Shown one piece after another: positions 45,253 to 53,772 of a stretch of 64,000 nt of DNA (position 1 is its first letter; every line of letters starts with the position of its first letter). Position numbers and translations under genes: made by a program. The stretch comes from GCA-2737725 sp033763995 (GTDB lineage: Bacteria; Pseudomonadota; Alphaproteobacteria; Rhodospirillales; Rhodospirillaceae), in the NCBI GenBank assembly GCA_033763995.1, contig JANRJL010000032.1, positions 163,992-227,991 of the forward strand, written 5' to 3'. The notes beneath the pieces are model-generated. The model was not told the DNA's origin. It saw only the letters and a list, made by a program, of their open reading frames with translations, and searched no databases.

Positions 45253-45360
45253 CAACGGCGTTTCTCATCCACAGAATTTCATTCTACCCGCGGCATCGTG
45301 CGCCAACGCCTCTCGCGTCGCGCGCGGGCATTCGTTTTATCTCCCACCAGGAGTCATCTC

Positions 45361-47604
45361 ATGAACATGATCGCGCCGGGTGTGCCGCAAGGCACGCCAA
45401 CCGCTGGCCTTGCGCAGGTCCCAACACCGCCCAATATTGCGCAACCTATGCCCACACCTGCGCCGCTGAAGGCGAAGCCACGCAAACCTGCTCGTCCAAA
45501 AGTGAAGCAGAGCGGCAGCAAGGGCATGAGCGAGGACCAGCTCGAGCGGCTGCTCGCCACCGAGATCGAGCAAGCCTTGAGCTTCATCCACTCCTCCGAT
45601 CTCATCGCCGCCCAGCGCGAACGCAATTACGATTACTACCGCGGGGTCATGGACGACGTGCCCGCCGCACGCGGGCGCAGCCGCGTCACCGACCGCACGC
45701 TGTCGGCCTACATCAACATGATGTTGCCGGGCTTGTTGCGGGTGTTCACGGCCGGCAAGGACATCGCGCTCTATGAGCCCACGGGCCTGGAGGACGAAGC
45801 GCTGGCCAAGCTGGTCACGCGCTACGTCAACGACGTCGTCTTCCGCAAGGATAACCGCGGAGAAATCATTCTGTACCAATGGGCCTTCGATGCCCTGGTG
45901 CAGAAAGTCGGCGTGCTCAAGGTCTGGTGGCACGAAGAGCACGAAACCAAGGACGACACCCTCATGGGCCTCACTGATGAGGAGTTCGTGCTGGTCGTCC
46001 GTGTCGCCGAGTATCGGGGTGACGAGATCATCGCCCATACGGCCCATGACGCGACTCCGGCAGCGGCGGAGCAACCTAACGTCATGGACTCGGGTGTCGG
46101 TGGCACCGATGGCGCTGGCCAAGTCGTTCCGCTGCCGCAAACCCATGACATCACGATCCGCCGCAAGATCAACAAATCGCGCGTGCGCATTGAAAACGTG
46201 CCGCCGGAGGAATTCGTCATCAATCGCGACGCGCGCACGCTGGAAGACGCCACGCTGGTGTCCCACCGCACGTACCGGCGCGCGGGCGAGCTGATGGCGC
46301 AGGGGTATCCGCTGGCGCTGATCGACACTCTGCCGACCTTCTCCGAGCATCGCTATATCCGGCGCGGTGATGATGACGAGCGCCAGCGCGGGCCCGCCCA
46401 GGCCAAGCCCGTGGACCCGATGATGCGCGAGATCGCCGTGCACGAAGGCATCGTGCGGTGTGACTACGATGGCAAAGGCGTGCGCGAGTGGTTTTTCGTC
46501 GCCGCCGGCGGCGAGGGGCGGGTAAAAGTGTTGACGATGGAGCCCTATGCGCATCAAGTGGTCTTCGCTGATTTCTGCCCCAATCCGCTGCCGCACATGT
46601 TCTGGGGCCGCTGCCCGGCCGATGACCTTGCCGAAATCCAAAAGGTCAACACCGTGCTGATCCGGCAAATGCTGGACAACCTCTACCTCTCGAACACGCC
46701 GCAGCGCGAGGTGGTGCAGGACCTGATCGTCAAGCCCGACCAGCTCATGAACATGGCTCCGGGCGCGCCGATCCTGGTGAAGCAAGCGGGCGCGATCCGC
46801 GAGATTTCGGTGCCCTTCACGGCGCAAGCAGCACTCACCGCCATTCAATATTTCGAAGCCGTGGCGGAAACGCGTACAGGGATCAGCCGCCAGTCGGCCG
46901 GGCTGGAGCCCAACACGCTGGCCAACCAAAGTGCCACGGCCGCCAACATCGCCTACTCGGCCTCGCTCGGTAAAATCGAGATGATCGCGCGCATTTGGGC
47001 CCACGGCGGCATGCGCAAGCTGTTTCGCGGCATTCTCAACATCCTCACGCGCTACCAGGACTTCCAGCGCATCGTGCGCATGGACGGCCGCGCCCAAGCG
47101 GTGGATCCCCAGGCCTGGGCCTCGTTCACCGACATGGACGTGGTGGTCAACACCGGGCTCGGCACGGGCGCGCGCGAGCGCGACATGATGTTCCTCGGCA
47201 ATGTGCTCAAGGAGCAGAAGGAAATTCTGCAGTCCCTGGGCCCCGCCAATCCCATCGTCGGCCTCAAGCAGTACGTCACCGCCTTGCATAAGACCGCCGA
47301 GGCGGCCGGCATCACCAATCCGCAGGCGTTTTTCCGCGATCCCGGCGATTGGGCGCCGCCCGCGCCGCCGCCGCCGGGCCCGCCTCAACCCACGCCCGAC
47401 ACGTCGTTGATGGCCCAGGTGGAAGCCAAGAAGCTGGAACAGAAAAACGTGGAAGCGGCCGCGCAGCTCAAGTCGCAGGAGCGCATCGCCATGCAGCAAA
47501 TCGCCTCAAACGAGCGCATCGCGCTGGCGCAAGTGGAAGCGCAAATGAGGTTGCGTGAGGGCGCCGCCGCGCTGGCTGGTGAGCAATCGGGGGCTCAGCC
47601 ATGA
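45361..47604 (+). CDS. Portal protein
   Basis: A 747-residue portal protein of podovirus type. A Pro/Lys-rich N-terminus precedes the core (EQALSFIHSSDLIAAQRERNYDYYRG, TLSAYINMMLPGLLRVF, then PPEEFVINRDARTLEDA and LYLSNTPQREVVQDL). The C-terminus is a long helical, Gln/Ala-rich barrel-like segment (SLMAQVEAKKLEQKNVEAAAQLKSQ). Portals form the dodecameric DNA channel at one capsid vertex. ATG 45361 follows a CAGGAG site. Its stop overlaps the next start by ATGA. Confidence 0.85.
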   Translation: MNMIAPGVPQGTPTAGLAQVPTPPNIAQPMPTPAPLKAKPRKPARPKVKQSGSKGMSEDQLERLLATEIEQALSFIHSSDLIAAQRERNYDYYRGVMDDVPAARGRSRVTDRTLSAYINMMLPGLLRVFTAGKDIALYEPTGLEDEALAKLVTRYVNDVVFRKDNRGEIILYQWAFDALVQKVGVLKVWWHEEHETKDDTLMGLTDEEFVLVVRVAEYRGDEIIAHTAHDATPAAAEQPNVMDSGVGGTDGAGQVVPLPQTHDITIRRKINKSRVRIENVPPEEFVINRDARTLEDATLVSHRTYRRAGELMAQGYPLALIDTLPTFSEHRYIRRGDDDERQRGPAQAKPVDPMMREIAVHEGIVRCDYDGKGVREWFFVAAGGEGRVKVLTMEPYAHQVVFADFCPNPLPHMFWGRCPADDLAEIQKVNTVLIRQMLDNLYLSNTPQREVVQDLIVKPDQLMNMAPGAPILVKQAGAIREISVPFTAQAALTAIQYFEAVAETRTGISRQSAGLEPNTLANQSATAANIAYSASLGKIEMIARIWAHGGMRKLFRGILNILTRYQDFQRIVRMDGRAQAVDPQAWASFTDMDVVVNTGLGTGARERDMMFLGNVLKEQKEILQSLGPANPIVGLKQYVTALHKTAEAAGITNPQAFFRDPGDWAPPAPPPPGPPQPTPDTSLMAQVEAKKLEQKNVEAAAQLKSQERIAMQQIASNERIALAQVEAQMRLREGAAALAGEQSGAQP

Positions 47605-47882
47605 GCACCAACACCGCCGACGATCGCGCCATGCGCGCCACCGAAGCCTTGAACAACGCCGCGCTGCGCGAGGCCTTCACGCTGCTGAAGGACAATTACC
47701 TCGCGGCTCTGCGGCGTTGCGACGCCAAGGACGACCTGGGCCGCTATCGCTACGCCGTCGCGCTCAACACCGTCGACGCCGTGGAGCGCCACCTCCGCGC
47801 GGCGGTGGAGTCGGGCGCGCTGGACGAAGCCCAAGCCAACGAATTCGCCGAGCGCCCGAAACGGTGGATTCCGAGGTTCTAA
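47601..47882 (+). CDS. Small hypothetical protein coupled to portal
   Basis: A 93-residue helical protein (LREAFTLLKDNYLAALRRCDAKDDLGRYRYAVALNTVDAVERHL). The ATGA overlap with the portal stop shows coupled translation. Equivalent small helical genes after portals are common in podoviruses and GTA-like clusters, with unknown role. Confidence 0.7.
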   Translation: MSTNTADDRAMRATEALNNAALREAFTLLKDNYLAALRRCDAKDDLGRYRYAVALNTVDAVERHLRAAVESGALDEAQANEFAERPKRWIPRF

Positions 47883-47945
47883 CCTCACCCTAAGTGTCGC
47901 CCTCCGCCGAAAACGAATCGGATTTTATCTTCTTTTTTTCTGTCA

Positions 47946-47966
47946 CCCTCGGGCTTGACCCGAGGG
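47946..47966. repeat. Palindromic hairpin CCCTCGGG-CTTGA-CCCGAGGG
   Basis: A perfect 8-bp stem with a 5-nt loop, embedded in TGTCACCCTCGGG...TCCAGG, the type of short intergenic palindrome dispersed in alphaproteobacterial chromosomes. It sits between the portal operon and M7. It may attenuate transcription, but there is no T run after it. Confidence 0.6.
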
Positions 47967-48006
47967 TCCAGGTTTCTCGTTTCTCCTAAATTGAAAGGAC
48001 TCCCCC

Positions 48007-48933
48007 ATGACCACTCCCCGCACCAGCTACACCTTCCGCGAAGGCCTGACGATCATGGCCGCCAAGGCCGCGGGCATCGATCCCGACTTGGCCGTCGAGG
48101 CCGGTGACAGCGCCACTGCCGTGCTCAACCCCATCCGCAATGCCATGAAGGCCAAATCACCGAAGGCCATGGCCCAGCACGTCACCCAGGCGCAACAGGC
48201 CCTACGCTCCATCAGCCCGCGTCAGCACCCGCAGTTGGTCAGCGCGCTTCAGGCCAAGCTCCTAGCGCTCCAGGGCCGGGGCGGAGATACCGAGATCGCC
48301 CACGTCACGCCGGGCGAAGTGGTGGTTCCGCGCAACCTGCAAACCCCCGCCGTGATGCGTACACTGGCCGCCGAGGCCGAACGCGCGGGCATCGACCCAC
48401 GCCGTTACACCATCGGCCACCGCGCCAACAGCGTGAACCCGAGGACGGGGGCGGAGGAGTTTGGTGAGATTGAGGAAGTCGTCGTCACTGACAGGCGCGA
48501 ATTTCACCCAGGCTGGGGTGGTCCTGAGATTGGCTATCAACCTGACGATCCATGGCGCACGGGCCCAGGGGAAGGTGGTATCGGTGGCGGTGTCGGAAAT
48601 GGACTAGGAAATCCACAAGATAATCCGCCAATCATTGACAATCCCGACGCGCCAGAACTCAAGCGCCAAACCGAGGGCAAAACGCTTGATGAGCTAATCA
48701 AGATGCGGGATGAAGTCGCTCGAGCGGCTATTCATGTTGGTCCAACTGTACCGGTGATCAACTTAGCGTCTGATTTAGCCGTGCGATACAGTCCGGAGCT
48801 GCGACTCGCGACAGTTGCCATAAGAGTTGGAGTGACTACAATTGCTGCCTCGCTGGCTGCTCTCCTGGGAGCCATCCAGATATCAATCTGGCAGCAACAA
48901 CAGATGATACAAGATCCGACTGATCCGGTTTGA
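48007..48933 (+). CDS. Modular effector M7, complete, hydrophobic C-domain
   Basis: A 308-residue protein with a normal start and the full conserved domain (residues 1-150, YTFREGLTIMAAKAAGIDPD to ANSVNPRTGAEEF), then the TonB-box-like EIEEVVVTDRR (48466-48498). A Gly/Pro-rich linker leads to a 90-residue C-domain ending in two adjacent hydrophobic segments (PVINLASDLAVRYS, then ATVAIRVGVTTIAASLAALL), the pattern of pore-forming toxins. A three-TM protein follows after 3 bp. Confidence 0.72.
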   Translation: MTTPRTSYTFREGLTIMAAKAAGIDPDLAVEAGDSATAVLNPIRNAMKAKSPKAMAQHVTQAQQALRSISPRQHPQLVSALQAKLLALQGRGGDTEIAHVTPGEVVVPRNLQTPAVMRTLAAEAERAGIDPRRYTIGHRANSVNPRTGAEEFGEIEEVVVTDRREFHPGWGGPEIGYQPDDPWRTGPGEGGIGGGVGNGLGNPQDNPPIIDNPDAPELKRQTEGKTLDELIKMRDEVARAAIHVGPTVPVINLASDLAVRYSPELRLATVAIRVGVTTIAASLAALLGAIQISIWQQQQMIQDPTDPV

Positions 48934-48936
48934 GGA

Positions 48937-49296
48937 ATGCTGAATTCTCCTAACAGAACATGGCGGGACGTCACGATCCAAGCATCTAGCTTCCTAGCGC
49001 CATTCTTATTTTTTGCTGGCCCGTCTATTGCCTGGTGCTTTGGCATTAAGGTGGCAATTCTGATGTCCTGGACAATTGTCCTACCCCTGATCGCGTTGAT
49101 TCCTGTCAGCACACTCTTGGCATACCGGCATGCTACGCGCATAGGATCGCATGGCAGACCGCTTGACACCTCAGAGCGGAACGCAAGGATGAAAAGATTC
49201 TTGAGACACCCGATGACGATTGGAATCAAACTTGGAGCGCTGATCGCGATTCTTGCAATGTTCTCGGTACCTATTCGAATGGTCATGAATGGTTAG
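48937..49296 (+). CDS. Three-TM membrane protein, putative immunity to M7
   Basis: A 119-residue protein with helices near residues 16-35, 40-62 and 93-115 and a basic cytoplasmic loop. It starts 3 bp after the M7 stop, so it is translationally linked. Immunity to pore-forming toxins is typically a small multi-TM protein, which fits. Sequence family unknown. Confidence 0.58.
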   Translation: MLNSPNRTWRDVTIQASSFLAPFLFFAGPSIAWCFGIKVAILMSWTIVLPLIALIPVSTLLAYRHATRIGSHGRPLDTSERNARMKRFLRHPMTIGIKLGALIAILAMFSVPIRMVMNG

Positions 49297-49353
49297 GCGC
49301 GCCTCCTTGCCATTGTTTTCGGGTGGCTAACCCAGACCACGCCCTTGCCCTAA

Positions 49354-49472
49354 CTAACCCGCAATATACCGATCATCACTCGGAGTAACTAAGACAACCA
49401 CCCAACAGATGCTGGCTGCTGTGCCCGCGCCCAATGCCATTCCTACGTATCGCCTGCATGCTAGCGATCCCG
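49354..49472 (+). pseudogene. Decayed copy of the 5' end of the gene at 60135
   Basis: This stretch repeats, with many substitutions, the leader and first codons found at 60099-60212 (CTAACCCGCAAT, ATCACTCGGAGT, CCACCCAACAG, GCGCCCAATGCCAT, TATCGCCTGCATGC). The start codon of the original is lost. It shows that the region 5' of M8 was copied from, or shares origin with, the region after M13. Confidence 0.7.
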
Positions 49473-49479
49473 CCCCAGG

Positions 49480-49968
49480 ATGCTCGCCAAGCGCACTAGC
49501 CACACCTTCCGCGAAGGTCTGACGATCATGGCCGCCAAGGCCGCGGGCATCGATCCCGACCTGGCCGTGGAGGCGGGTGACAACGCCACCGTCGCGCTCA
49601 ATCCGATCCGTAACGCCATGAAGGCCAAGTCACCGAAAGCTCGGGCCGAGCACGTCACCCAGGCTCAGCAAGCGCTGCGTTCCATCAGCCCGCGTCAGGA
49701 CCCGGAGTTGGTCAGCGCACTTCAGGCCAAGCTGCTGGCCCTGCAGGGCAGGGGCGGTGACACGGAAATCGCGCACGTCACGCCGGGCGAAGTAGTGATT
49801 CCGCGCAACCTGCAAACCCCCGCCGTGATGTGCACGCTGGCCGCCGAGGCCGAACGCGCGGGCATCGACCCGCGCCAACATCCCAAGTTGGTCGGCGCGC
49901 TTCAAGCCAATCCGCTGATGCTGAAGAGCCCATTCGTACCAGCACAAATCGCTTTAACCACAATCTAA
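49480..49968 (+). CDS. Modular effector M8, N-domain only
   Basis: A 162-residue protein that retains the domain from HTFREGLTIMAAK through AERAGIDPRQ and then switches to a second copy of an earlier segment (QHPKLVGALQAN), giving a short nonsense-like tail. There is no effector domain and no partner. The switch occurs at CCGCGCCAACA, shared by the two sites, so it is a simple recombination product. The gene ends 11 bp before the scaffold gene. Confidence 0.65.
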   Translation: MLAKRTSHTFREGLTIMAAKAAGIDPDLAVEAGDNATVALNPIRNAMKAKSPKARAEHVTQAQQALRSISPRQDPELVSALQAKLLALQGRGGDTEIAHVTPGEVVIPRNLQTPAVMCTLAAEAERAGIDPRQHPKLVGALQANPLMLKSPFVPAQIALTTI

Positions 49969-49979
49969 GGACTCACAAC

Positions 49980-51008
49980 ATGACCAACGCTGCTGCGTCG
50001 GGCGCTGCCGTGCCCGCGATTGCCTCCTCTATACCTGAAGCGGCTCAGAACGCCGCCCGTTCTGAGTCTGGCGCAGAAGAGTCGAAAGGGCCGCTGTCGT
50101 TCGCCCAGGCCAAGGCGATCTTGGCCGAGCGGCGCGCAGCGCGCGCCGAGGCGGAATCCGCCGATGAGCCCGCACCAAATACCCAGGCGGAACCCGGGCA
50201 GGAGCCAGCGGTTGGTGAAAAACCTGCTCAGCCGCAGTCCGAGACAGAACCGGCGCCGCCGCAGAACAACCAGCCCATGATCGACATCGACGGCGTGAAG
50301 CTGACCGCCGATGAAATCAAACAGGGCTATATGCGCACGGCAGATTACACGCGCAAGACTCAGGAGCTGTCGGAGCGTGCCCGGGCCGTCTCTCAAGAGC
50401 GGGAGATGAAGTTGGCCCGATTAGCGGAGTTGGTGGAGGGCTTGGCCGCCGAGCAAATCGCCGAGCCCGATTGGGTCGAGGTGGCGCGCGCGGACCCGCG
50501 CAACTGGGTGCAGAAGAAGGCGCTGTGGGATAGCCGGCGTACAGCCGTCGAAAGCGCGCAGCGCATTTTGGCCGCCGAGCGGGCCGATGCGCTGGATCGC
50601 GCCCGCGCGCAGATGGTCGCCGAGTTGCGCGCAACCTACAACCCCGCCTGGCGCGAACCGCAGGTGTTGCAGCGCGACTTCGCCCAACTCGCCGCCTATG
50701 CGCGCGCGCAAGGGTTCACGGACGAGGAGGTGGAGTCCATCTCATCGGCCCATCACATTCGTACGCTCGACAAGGCCCGCAAATGGGACGAGCTGCAACG
50801 CCAGCGCCCCATCGCGGCGAAGCGCCTGTCGGCGAAGCCCAATGTTCAGCGCCCGGGCGCCAAGGCCGATCAGGTCGCCGCCCATCAGCGACAACTGCAG
50901 TCGGCCTGGGAGCGGTTCTTGAAGAGCCCCAGTGTCGAGAACGGCGTGGCCTATAGCCGCGCCAAGCGCGATGCCTCCACCTTCCGTCGAAACGCCGACG
51001 GGGTGTGA
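49980..51008 (+). CDS. Capsid scaffolding protein
   Basis: A 342-residue protein typical of podovirus scaffolds: an acidic, low-complexity, Pro/Glu-rich N-terminal third, then a long charged helical region (DYTRKTQELSERARAVSQEREMKLARLAELVEGL) and a basic C-terminus. Scaffolds guide procapsid assembly and leave before DNA packaging. The position between portal and major capsid supports the call. ATG at 49980. Confidence 0.75.
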   Translation: MTNAAASGAAVPAIASSIPEAAQNAARSESGAEESKGPLSFAQAKAILAERRAARAEAESADEPAPNTQAEPGQEPAVGEKPAQPQSETEPAPPQNNQPMIDIDGVKLTADEIKQGYMRTADYTRKTQELSERARAVSQEREMKLARLAELVEGLAAEQIAEPDWVEVARADPRNWVQKKALWDSRRTAVESAQRILAAERADALDRARAQMVAELRATYNPAWREPQVLQRDFAQLAAYARAQGFTDEEVESISSAHHIRTLDKARKWDELQRQRPIAAKRLSAKPNVQRPGAKADQVAAHQRQLQSAWERFLKSPSVENGVAYSRAKRDASTFRRNADGV

Positions 51009-51045
51009 GATTTCGTCGTGACCATCCGTTCCATGGGAGTTTCCA

Positions 51046-52601
51046 ATGACAGGCCCACGCAGCAGCTACACCTTCCGCGAAGGCCTGACGGCCATGGCGG
51101 CCAACGCCGTCGGCGTCGATCCCGATCTGGCGATTGACGCGGGCGAGAACGCCACTTCCGTTCTCAACTCCATACGTCGGGCGGCGAAAGACCGAGGCCC
51201 GAATCGCGCGCATGCCGTTCGTGATGCTCAGCATCAACTCCGGCGCATCAGTGCATACAAGCACGGCGAGTTGGTAAGTGCGCTACAGACCAAGATTTTG
51301 GCCCTGCAGGGCAGGGGTGGCGATACCGAAGTCGCTCACGTCGAGCCGGGCGAGATGGTCATTCCGCGAGCCTTACTGACGCGGGAATTGGTGGACTTCG
51401 TCCATCGCGAGGCCGCCCGGAAGGGGATCGAAGCCGACCGTTGCTGATCGGCAACGGTGCATCCATCAACCCGGCAACAGGTGCGGAAGAATTCGGGTTC
51501 CGAGATTGGTTGAAAGATCGCTTTGGGTCGACTGCGGCCGAAGTATCGAGGCCTGTCGGTGGGATGAGCAACTTCATGCCCGGTGAATGGGAGAACTCGC
51601 GGTCCCGCACGATCGGCCAAGTGATTGGTGCCAACATCGGCGAACTCCTTGGCGATATCTTCCGGCCTCGGTCGGCGCGCACGACCCTAGCTGGTGATGA
51701 GAAAACATCCCCCGCTGTCGAAATTGAGCCAATTTATATCAAGGGAACGCGGCGAATGGAAACCCTAAGCCGCGTCCCGGCGCAGGAAGGTTGGGTCATG
51801 GGTACCGGTATTGATTTCAAGAATACGCCTGGTGTTGAAAGCCCAAAGAAACTCAAGGTCCCGGTATGGGTCTCCGCTCGAACCACATCACTTGAGGGAA
51901 AACCAACATCAAGTAGCACCGGGCAAGTCAACGTACCGGACTGGATCCGCAAACGCATTCCAGACTTACAATTCCCCACGCGCGTAGATAGGCCACTACC
52001 AACAGGGGGATTCGATTCTAGAAGGAGCGGCGGCGCTCGGAAACACAGTGCATACGATTTTGAAACAAGACTCGCAGATGACGTTTATTCTGGCTCATCG
52101 GGTGTCGTTACACAAATTGGCAATGTGTATGATCCGAGGAAATTTCCGGATGACCCAAACGCTGCTGCAGTTGCCGGCATGTACAAGTATGTCGATGTTA
52201 CAACGCCTTCTGGGCATGTCGTGCGCCACAGTTATGTATTGCCCAATGTCAAGGAGGGTGATGAAGTTGAGGGTGGCAAAAGCGTGCTAGGAATGGCTCA
52301 AAATATCGATTTGATGTATGGTGATGAGAAGCGCGACAAGCGTGGTAAAATTACTGATTTCGATTCTGGAACACGGAATCACGTTCACATGGAAGTTTAT
52401 GACCGCAATCGCGACGCGCTTGGTCTGCCGAACGCCTGGTCTGGGGGGCGCTTTGATATTCCCGCACGTCAAGGATCATTTCGCTTGAATTTCTTGAATA
52501 GCATGCAACGCCCGGAGCGATTTGGCTCTTCCGACCGAAATGTCACTGTAAATGTCGGGCCTCTCACGACATCTTTTTCCACGCCTCGAGTTCGGCGCTG
52601 A
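51046..52601 (+). pseudogene. Modular effector M9 with M23 peptidase C-domain, frameshifted
   Basis: Two overlapping ORFs (51046-51447 and 51441-52601) together make one module. The first has a divergent N-domain (YTFREGLTAMAANAVGVDPD, HVEPGEMVIP) and stops after GIEADRC; the second continues in another frame with LLIGNGASINPATG, exactly where homology should go on, so one base seems lost near 51440. After IEPIYIKGTRR (51720-51755) a LytM/M23-like endopeptidase follows, with HSAYD and NHVHMEVY as the HxxxD and HxH zinc motifs. A programmed frameshift is possible but no slippery site is apparent. Confidence 0.72.
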
Positions 52602-52610
52602 TGGTGCGAA

Positions 52611-53324
52611 ATGAATCTGCTGTGGACGTTTGTTACAATCGTTCTCACCATCGGCGGCAGTGCTGCCGCCCAGATCGACGAGAGAGCACAAATTGTTACT
52701 GACGCGTTGCGTTACGTCGAGGCGCCTTGTGCATCAGCGGATCAGAATCCGGTGTGTTGGGCGAAAACTTACCTCGCCTGCTGGCGCTTGAGCACAAAGT
52801 ACTGTCCCTTGATCGGACTAAGTGACTCCGAACCGCTCGCAGCATGGGAGGTTCCTGTTGTAACCGATGAGTACGGAAGTGACTCATCCGGATTCGCGAC
52901 TCGGCGGGCACGGGGGCCTCTTACTCAAGATCCATGGAAAATGACCTATGCTGAAATTGCGGCCTGGACCATGGAGGAATACTCGGAAATAGAGTTTGGC
53001 GGGTTCGTGGCTGTCTCGCCGGAGCGCTTCGCAGTGGAACCGAGACCTCGCCCTGAACTCATCGGCGAATTCGAACTCCGTGAAGTATACCTTAATGGCC
53101 CGGAGCCGGATTCAAGGTATGTCAGCCATTTCTTTAGATTTGAGCAAAATCGCTGGCAGTATGTGTCTTGGCATTCGAGGTCACTGGTCGGCCACAGCCA
53201 ACTTTATGAACCAGAATACCCTTCGAGTGAAAATCCAACTACCTGTGCTGCTGATGACTTGTTTTGCAAGACGCGGATATTTGGCCTCATGCCATGGCCA
53301 GACTACAAGGCTGCTCACGAATAA
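52611..53324 (+). CDS. Exported hypothetical protein, putative immunity to M9
   Basis: A 237-residue protein with a signal peptide (residues 1-20, ending SAAA) and several Cys (CASADQNPVCWAKTYLACW, later TTCAADDLFC), so it is a disulfide-bonded periplasmic protein. It follows the M23 module by 9 bp. I recognise no family; its place and export make it the likely inhibitor of that peptidase. Confidence 0.55.
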   Translation: MNLLWTFVTIVLTIGGSAAAQIDERAQIVTDALRYVEAPCASADQNPVCWAKTYLACWRLSTKYCPLIGLSDSEPLAAWEVPVVTDEYGSDSSGFATRRARGPLTQDPWKMTYAEIAAWTMEEYSEIEFGGFVAVSPERFAVEPRPRPELIGEFELREVYLNGPEPDSRYVSHFFRFEQNRWQYVSWHSRSLVGHSQLYEPEYPSSENPTTCAADDLFCKTRIFGLMPWPDYKAAHE

Positions 53325-53357
53325 CGTAAAGCGCTTATTCGTGAATTTTCCGGATTG

Positions 53358-53438
53358 CGTGGATAACTCACGATTTTCTTTGACACGGCTCCGGGTGCGG
53401 GTGTAGAGACTCACCCGCCATCACTGCGTCCGCGGTGA
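53358..53438 (+). promoter_or_regulatory. Late promoter P3 with DnaA-box-like site and 5' hairpin
   Basis: CGTGGATAA (53358-53366), 13 nt, TTGACA (53380-53385), 18 nt, TAGAGA (53404-53409), 12 nt, then hairpin TCACTGC-GTCC-GCGGTGA (53421-53438 region) with a U-G pair replacing U-A. It lies upstream of the major capsid gene. Confidence 0.8.
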
Positions 53439-53772
53439 TGCGCTTCCCGAGAAAATTCATAGCTTCCGCCACTCGCGGCCCCTGAGCTCAAGCCAGGAGG
53501 TCCGAGCCTGGCGTCTTTCGCGTCGGTGATGACATGCGTCATCTCCGCGTATTTTTCCCGCCGCTTCGCGGTGCCCGGACGAGCGCTCGCGCCAACGTCC
53601 GTCCACCGCCACGCGTGAGCCCATTCGCCATAGCCCGGCAGCGTCACAGCGCCAAGCCGGCACGGGCGACATCGGCCCAGCCGCGGATCCCTCGGCTCGG
53701 CGCGTAGTGCGTCACCCTCATGACCACGCGCCGAGCCGGCATTCCCACTCACCCCCATGAAGGATTCAACAC
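53439..53772 (+). other. Leader of the capsid transcript
   Basis: About 330 nt without a supported ORF. A possible stem GATGAC-ATGC-GTCATC lies near 53527-53542. The 3' end leads to the capsid ATG. Confidence 0.4.

Noticed and set aside
45337..47499. A 720-codon open frame antisense to the portal gene
   Set aside because: The plus strand encodes a clear portal protein; the antisense frame is the usual high-GC shadow rich in His, Arg, Gly and Leu.
47946..47966. The CCCTCGGG palindrome as an attachment site core
   Set aside because: It lies inside the phage structural region and has the form of a dispersed intergenic palindrome; no second copy is at a boundary in this window.
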